Of a DNA stretch of 64,000 nucleotides, positions 59,920 to 64,000 are shown piece by piece; position 1 is the stretch's first letter; each line of letters opens with the position of its first letter. Origin of the DNA: Leptodactylus fallax (taxonomy: Eukaryota; Chordata; Amphibia; Anura; Leptodactylidae); NCBI GenBank assembly GCA_947044405.1, contig CAMRHE010000021.1, positions 7,486,501 to 7,550,500 on the forward strand, given 5' to 3'. The position numbers were made by a program, and so were the translations under genes. The notes beneath the pieces are model-generated. The model was given only the letters and a program-made list of their open reading frames with translations, made no database searches and had not been told where the DNA came from.

Positions 59920-60434
59920 TATAGCAGGTTTTCTTTATGTTGTCATACAATATGACAATAATTGTGGTTTGCATTTCTGGTTACATATTTAAACCTTTGA
60001 TCTGTTTTTATGATTAACATATAGTTATTAGATTACTGCTATATTACTGATATGCTTGTATAGCTCAGCAGCAGTTTTTTGTACAATAACATGCATATTG
60101 TGTATTAACCTTTGTTCTTTAATTGTTTATTGTGAGTGCTGTGTGCTAATTTAAATATATTTCTGAAGAGCTAGGTCTTGTAAATCAATTTACTTTGCTA
60201 CTTCAAGTTGGGTGTACAGTTTCTTATCATTAGCCTTTGTTTGTGCATTGTTTATTTGAAACGGAATCAAAGTATGAATACTGCCTTGCTCATGTAAAGG
60301 TGTATGTATAATTTTTCTGCTCAAAATACTTAAAGGAACACTAAACCTTGAAATGAATAATACAAATAAACAGGAGATACATGTACCCACATTGTTTATC
60401 AGTATGCATGATTGTCTGGATGTTGCTTAACTCC
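59920..60434. other. No recognised feature
   Basis: AT-rich sequence without termini or reading frame. Confidence 0.45.
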
Positions 60435-60438
60435 TTAA

Positions 60439-60874
60439 AGGGGTATTCCCATCAACATAATCATATCTATATTTGTAGATTTTCTCTAACCATCCTAGTG
60501 GTGATATCTGTTGTCTTGATCGGTTGCTAATGGATACGACCACAAATGCAGAAACTTTCTATGGTCTGGGACTTGTCAGGAACCCAACCATGGTTTTCTT
60601 ATTGTGGACAGGTTATCAGGCAGGGGCACTACATGTATGAGAAGATATCCCGGCCACAATAAGGAAATCATGGCTGATTTTCTGACCTTAGAAAGTTCCT
60701 CCATTCATGGTCGTATCCACTGGCAACTGATCAAGACAACAACTTGTGGCCACAAGATATTTAGAGAAAATCTTTAAAACTCTGCAAAATGTTTAATTAC
60801 TTATATTTGCAAAAATGTTTTAACTTTTAATTATCTACAAATTTAAAAATGTTTATGTTCGTGGGAATACCCCT
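60439..60874. mobile_element. Foldback TTAA MITE (AGGGGTATTCCC family), intact
   Basis: Flanked by TTAA at 60435-60438 and 60875-60878. Ends AGGGGTATTCCCA and GTGGGAATACCCCT are nearly perfect inverted repeats, and the arms extend further inward (TTTGTAGATTTTCTC, GTCTTGATCGGTTGC and complements). A disrupted copy lies at 48588-50160. Confidence 0.92.
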
Positions 60875-60879
60875 TTAAC

Positions 60880-61920
60880 GTTCTCCTGTGTACTTTTACG
60901 GTGCAGAGTGAAGGTCTTTAAAGATTGGCATCATACATGTACGATGCTCACATGACACTGGCTCTGGAATTGAGTCAACACCATAAGCAGCTGAACCCTG
61001 GCTGCAACACCCCTGATTGGAGATAACTCTGATCATGGCTGTTTAACTCTTAGATACTGTAGTCAATAGCGACCGAGGCATCTAAGAAGTTGTTTACTAT
61101 TGTCACTCCCCTCATCGACTCCCCAGTGCTGCGATTGGGGGAGCCAATATGCTGTGATGGCAATCTGGGGCCTGGTTCACCATCTTTACTTCTCTATCAG
61201 GTCCTGCCTAATGGTCCTGAAGAAAGTTTAAAATATTAATGAAATGTTTAAAAATTTAAAATAAACACCAAAATCCAGTTATAAATATGTCCACATGCTT
61301 TATTTTGTAAACAAATAATAAAAAAAAAGTTCTATATCTCCACATTTGTAATTACCTATACTAGTAAAATAAAGCATTATTTATTCAACACACTGAACTC
61401 TATGTAGCACAGAAAATGGAATAAAAAGTCATATATATCTTAGAAGGGTATCCATAAAAACTAAATCTAAAACACACTAGCTGTAATAGTACTGACCCAT
61501 AGAATAAGAGTAACATGTTATTTATGCTCTAAGGTGAACAGCAAAAAATTTAGAATGTAAAAGCAGTGTGAACATTGACATTTTTCTCCACTCCTCTCAG
61601 GAATGGTTAATAAAATTTAGTCAATAAGCTATAGGCAAACTATCTATCTACATTGGCATAAAAATAAAACTGATCAACAAGTGGCAAAAAAACCCTAAAG
61701 TGGTTACATACAATGAAACTATGCCATTCAGACTCAAATAACTATGTGAGCATAGGGCAGCTTTGACTCATAATTCACCTTCTTGGCATGGGGTACTAGA
61801 GATCACCAGAAATGTCTGTCATCTTGTTTGTAGACATTAAACCTCAACTCAACTTCCATAGACTAGAGATACATTGGGTGAACACGCTGTATCAAAAATC
61901 ACCCAAAATTAGGTGTTTTC
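60880..61920. other. No recognised feature
   Basis: AT-rich sequence. No gene or repeat boundary supported. Confidence 0.45.
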
Positions 61921-62165
61921 TTAATTCTTTTTATTAAATGTTTCTGTATTTCTGTGCATTAATAATGCACAGACATATAGTGACAGTATTGTCGACTTGC
62001 AGGTCATAATCAATACACAACAGACAAAAAGTTTAGTAAGTAGTGTCAAAAGATAAAAGGGAGGAAAAAAAACTAGAAAACATAGAGAGAGGAAAACAAA
62101 CATGGTTAAATGGGAGGGAGATCTGATATGTAAGGGGAAGGGAGAGGGGTAGAGGTGTTGACTCT
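61921..62165 (-). mobile_element. Possible LINE 3' tail
   Basis: Read on the minus strand it is CT-rich and ends AAACATTTAATAAAAAGAA, similar in layout to the 3' UTR of the LINE at 11.3-11.8 kb. No coding sequence is attached. Confidence 0.35.
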
Positions 62166-62755
62166 AGGAAGATACCATTAAATTCTATTATATATGGTAC
62201 AGTACAGATATACTGTACATTAGTCAGGAAAGCAATATGATAGGCAACTTAATACTACAAGACGATGCATAGGGTTAAGTACCAAGTTGAAAGTTCATCT
62301 TAGCTGCCTTGCCTTTAAAGATGGCGGCCGCTCTGCTGCAGCGCGGCCGTCATAGCAACTGTGTCTCCACTGTATTCTACAGCAGAGACCCAGCACTGAT
62401 CGTGGTCATTGCAGTACAGGGCCCCCCTTTAAATAAAAAAAATAGCCTAGTACCTTTAGTCTTGCAGGCAATTCGTCTCACAGTCAGGAGCCTTCAGAAG
62501 GCTCCCAGGCTTGTCATTGCACTATAGCTGTTGAGGCTGGACTATAACCAATAGCTATGTAGCGAATACAGTTGCATTGCAGTCTATGTGACCTGCAATC
62601 AAATGATTAAATCAAGTGATTAAACTTTATCATTTGACTTTAACTATACCACGTCACCAATGATGCATTCCATGCTAAGCCAAGTATTAATATGTATTTG
62701 GTTTCGGGATGGAGGCCGAGGGTTTTTTTTCTCTTCTTGTCCTTAAAGGTCCTTT
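62166..62755. other. No recognised gene
   Basis: Contains a GC-richer patch (62320-62420, AAGATGGCGGCCGCTCTG) typical of TTAA-element interiors. Ends not found. Confidence 0.4.
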
Positions 62756-62844
62756 TTACAAACTAGTGGCGTAACTAGGAATGGCTGGGCCCCAAGGCGA
62801 ACATTTGACATGAGCTCCCCCACGAACCGCCGCCCCCAACCCCT

Positions 62845-62998
62845 CATAGTGGCCCCTGCACACAGTATTATGCCCCATAGTGGCCCCTGTACACAGTATT
62901 ATGCCCCTTGCCCCCGCACACAGTATTATGCAGCATAGTGGCCCCTGCACACAGTATTATGCAGTATAGTGGCTCCTGCACACAGTATTATGCCCCAT
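62845..62998. repeat. 31-bp minisatellite inside hAT-5
   Basis: About five copies of CACACAGTATTATGCCCCAT plus AGTGGCCCCTG. 27 of 31 positions match the unit in hAT-1. Confidence 0.9.
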
Positions 62999-63017
62999 TG
63001 TGGACCACCCATAAACA

Positions 63018-63110
63018 ATTATTATACTCTGGGGTCTTTTCAGACCCCAGAGTATAATGATCGGAGTCCCAGGGGAGGATACAAACAAAAAAAGCAATGT
63101 TACTTACCCT
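63018..63110 (-). repeat. Splice-donor/hairpin cassette, copy 7 (complete)
   Basis: Plus strand: ATTATTATACTCTGGGGTCT, TTTCAGACCCCAGAGTATAA, TGATCGGAGTCCCAGGGGAG, then TTACTTACCCT. On the minus strand this is a donor-like AGGGTAAGTAA followed by the hairpin. The hairpin arms pair over 17 bases. It lies beside the minisatellite, in the same order as in hAT-4. Confidence 0.88.
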
Positions 63111-63189
63111 CCGGACCCCCTAATGTGCCAGGCCCTGTGGCAGCCGCTAGGGCTGTTACCCCAGTATTTACGCCCCTGTTACAAGCTAT

Positions 63190-63613
63190 CAAATATATAT
63201 GTCATTTTTTATTTTTCCTGTTCTATACATACTGTTTAATATATATAATCTTCATTTCCTTGTGTTTTTCTCAGAATGATATATACATAGTATAGGATGT
63301 TAATATGCACATAAAGTTTTTCTATGGAACTAACATTGGTGCTGAATTTGATGCAAAGTATGCCCTATGTACTGTAATAATATGTTTGTGGTTTCTTTTT
63401 AGAATAAATACATGAGTACATGATCATTGTTCTGTTCTGTGATGCATACAATGTGAAAGCTTATCGGGACATTGAAACTCCTTACTATGTGAATTTTTGT
63501 AATTGGTGAATGGAAACCTAATTAATGACTCATTTGTTTTTAAATAAGTGATTTTAATTTAGAATGTGAGGCTATGAGTAAGAGGTTTTACCTTGAAACG
63601 TGTAAGAGCTACA
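63190..63613. other. No recognised feature
   Basis: AT-rich sequence without termini or reading frame. Confidence 0.45.
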
Positions 63614-63615
63614 TA

Positions 63616-63923
63616 CAGTGCCTTCGAAAGTATTCGGCCCTCTTGAACTTTTACCCCAAGCGACTTGCAGCTGTAATTGCAGCAAAAGGTGGCGCTACAA
63701 AGTATTAACTTAAGGGGGCCGAATAATATTGCACGCCCCAATTTTCAGTTTTTTATTTTTTACAAAAGTTTAAAATATCCAATAATTTCACTTCACAATT
63801 GTGTCCCACTTGTTGTTGATTCTTCACCAAAAAAATTTAAATTTTATATCCTTATGTTTGAAGCCTGAAATGTGGCAAAAGGTTGAAAAGTTCAAGGGGG
63901 CCGAATACTTTCGCAAGGCACTG
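63616..63923 (+). mobile_element. Tc1-derived MITE (CAGTGCCTTCG type)
   Basis: Left end CAGTGCCTTCGAAAGTATTC, opposite strand at right CAGTGCCTTGCGAAAGTATT, flanked by TA. It keeps the 3' region of an autonomous Tc1 (GTGTCCCACTTGTTGTTGAT) and lacks the transposase. Confidence 0.93.
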
Positions 63924-64000
63924 TATTTCTTAGGTGCATTTTTTTGTATGTATTTTTTACCCTATGTATTAAAAGTTAAGTTTTTTTTTATTTTATGTTT

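Larger units (their letters stand above)
62764..63178. mobile_element. hAT-type non-autonomous transposon (hAT-5)
   Basis: Left end TAGTGGCGTAACTAG (first base changed from C), opposite strand at right CAGGGGCGTAAATAC. Flanked by TTACAAAC (62756-62763) and TTACAAGC (63179-63186), an 8-bp duplication with one mismatch. The interior is the 31-bp minisatellite followed by the cassette in reverse. Confidence 0.85.

Overview
The window looks like repeat-dense intergenic or intronic DNA from a vertebrate, most likely an anuran amphibian. That is an inference from the mix of mobile elements: several Tc1 families, non-autonomous hAT elements, large TTAA-flanked palindromic elements, Penelope-like (PLE) remnants, an L1/Tx1-like LINE and a CR1-like LINE, all in AT-rich DNA. 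I found no convincing host protein-coding gene, tRNA or rRNA. The only coding capacity is mobile-element protein, mostly broken.

0-5.2 kb: a Tc1 transposon (copy A1) is split by a 1.5-kb hAT element with a perfect 8-bp target duplication. Next come a deleted Tc1 end, a nearly full-length Tc1 (copy B) with a damaged transposase on the minus strand, and a decayed L1-like ORF1 on the minus strand. 5.2-16.6 kb: a four-level nest. Two PLE 3' ends in opposite orientation flank a truncated Tc1, which is split by a 10.25-kb TTAA-type element, which is itself split by a 5.5-kb LINE. The LINE keeps most of ORF1 and an ORF2 with endonuclease, reverse transcriptase and C-terminal Cys/His motifs, broken by one stop codon and one frameshift.

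16.6-30.5 kb: sparse. It holds a SINE-like fragment, a 2.1-kb TTAA element, a foldback MITE, a second copy of Tc1 family A split by a TTAA element, and a minus-strand LINE ORF2 tail. 30.5-34 kb: three TTAA elements lie head to tail and share single TTAA tetranucleotides. The third is split by another hAT. 34-42 kb: PLE remnants, a truncated Tc1 transposase, two Tc1-derived MITEs and an antisense CR1-like tail. 42-51 kb: foldback MITEs of TTAA and TAA (Harbinger-like) types in otherwise featureless DNA. 51.8-57.7 kb: two larger hAT elements with exact 8-bp duplications, each holding further MITEs. 57.7-64 kb: a TAA-type MITE, a possible hammerhead-like motif, a U2 snRNA-like fragment, a TTAA MITE, a fifth hAT and a Tc1-derived MITE.

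The most unusual signal is a recurring cassette: a splice-donor-like AGGTRAGTA, a T-rich tract, a conserved pyrimidine-rich stretch and a hairpin around TATTATACTCTGGGGTCTGA. It appears seven times, in either orientation. In three hAT elements with different terminal repeats it lies beside the same 31-bp minisatellite. This suggests an internal module moving between unrelated transposon ends.
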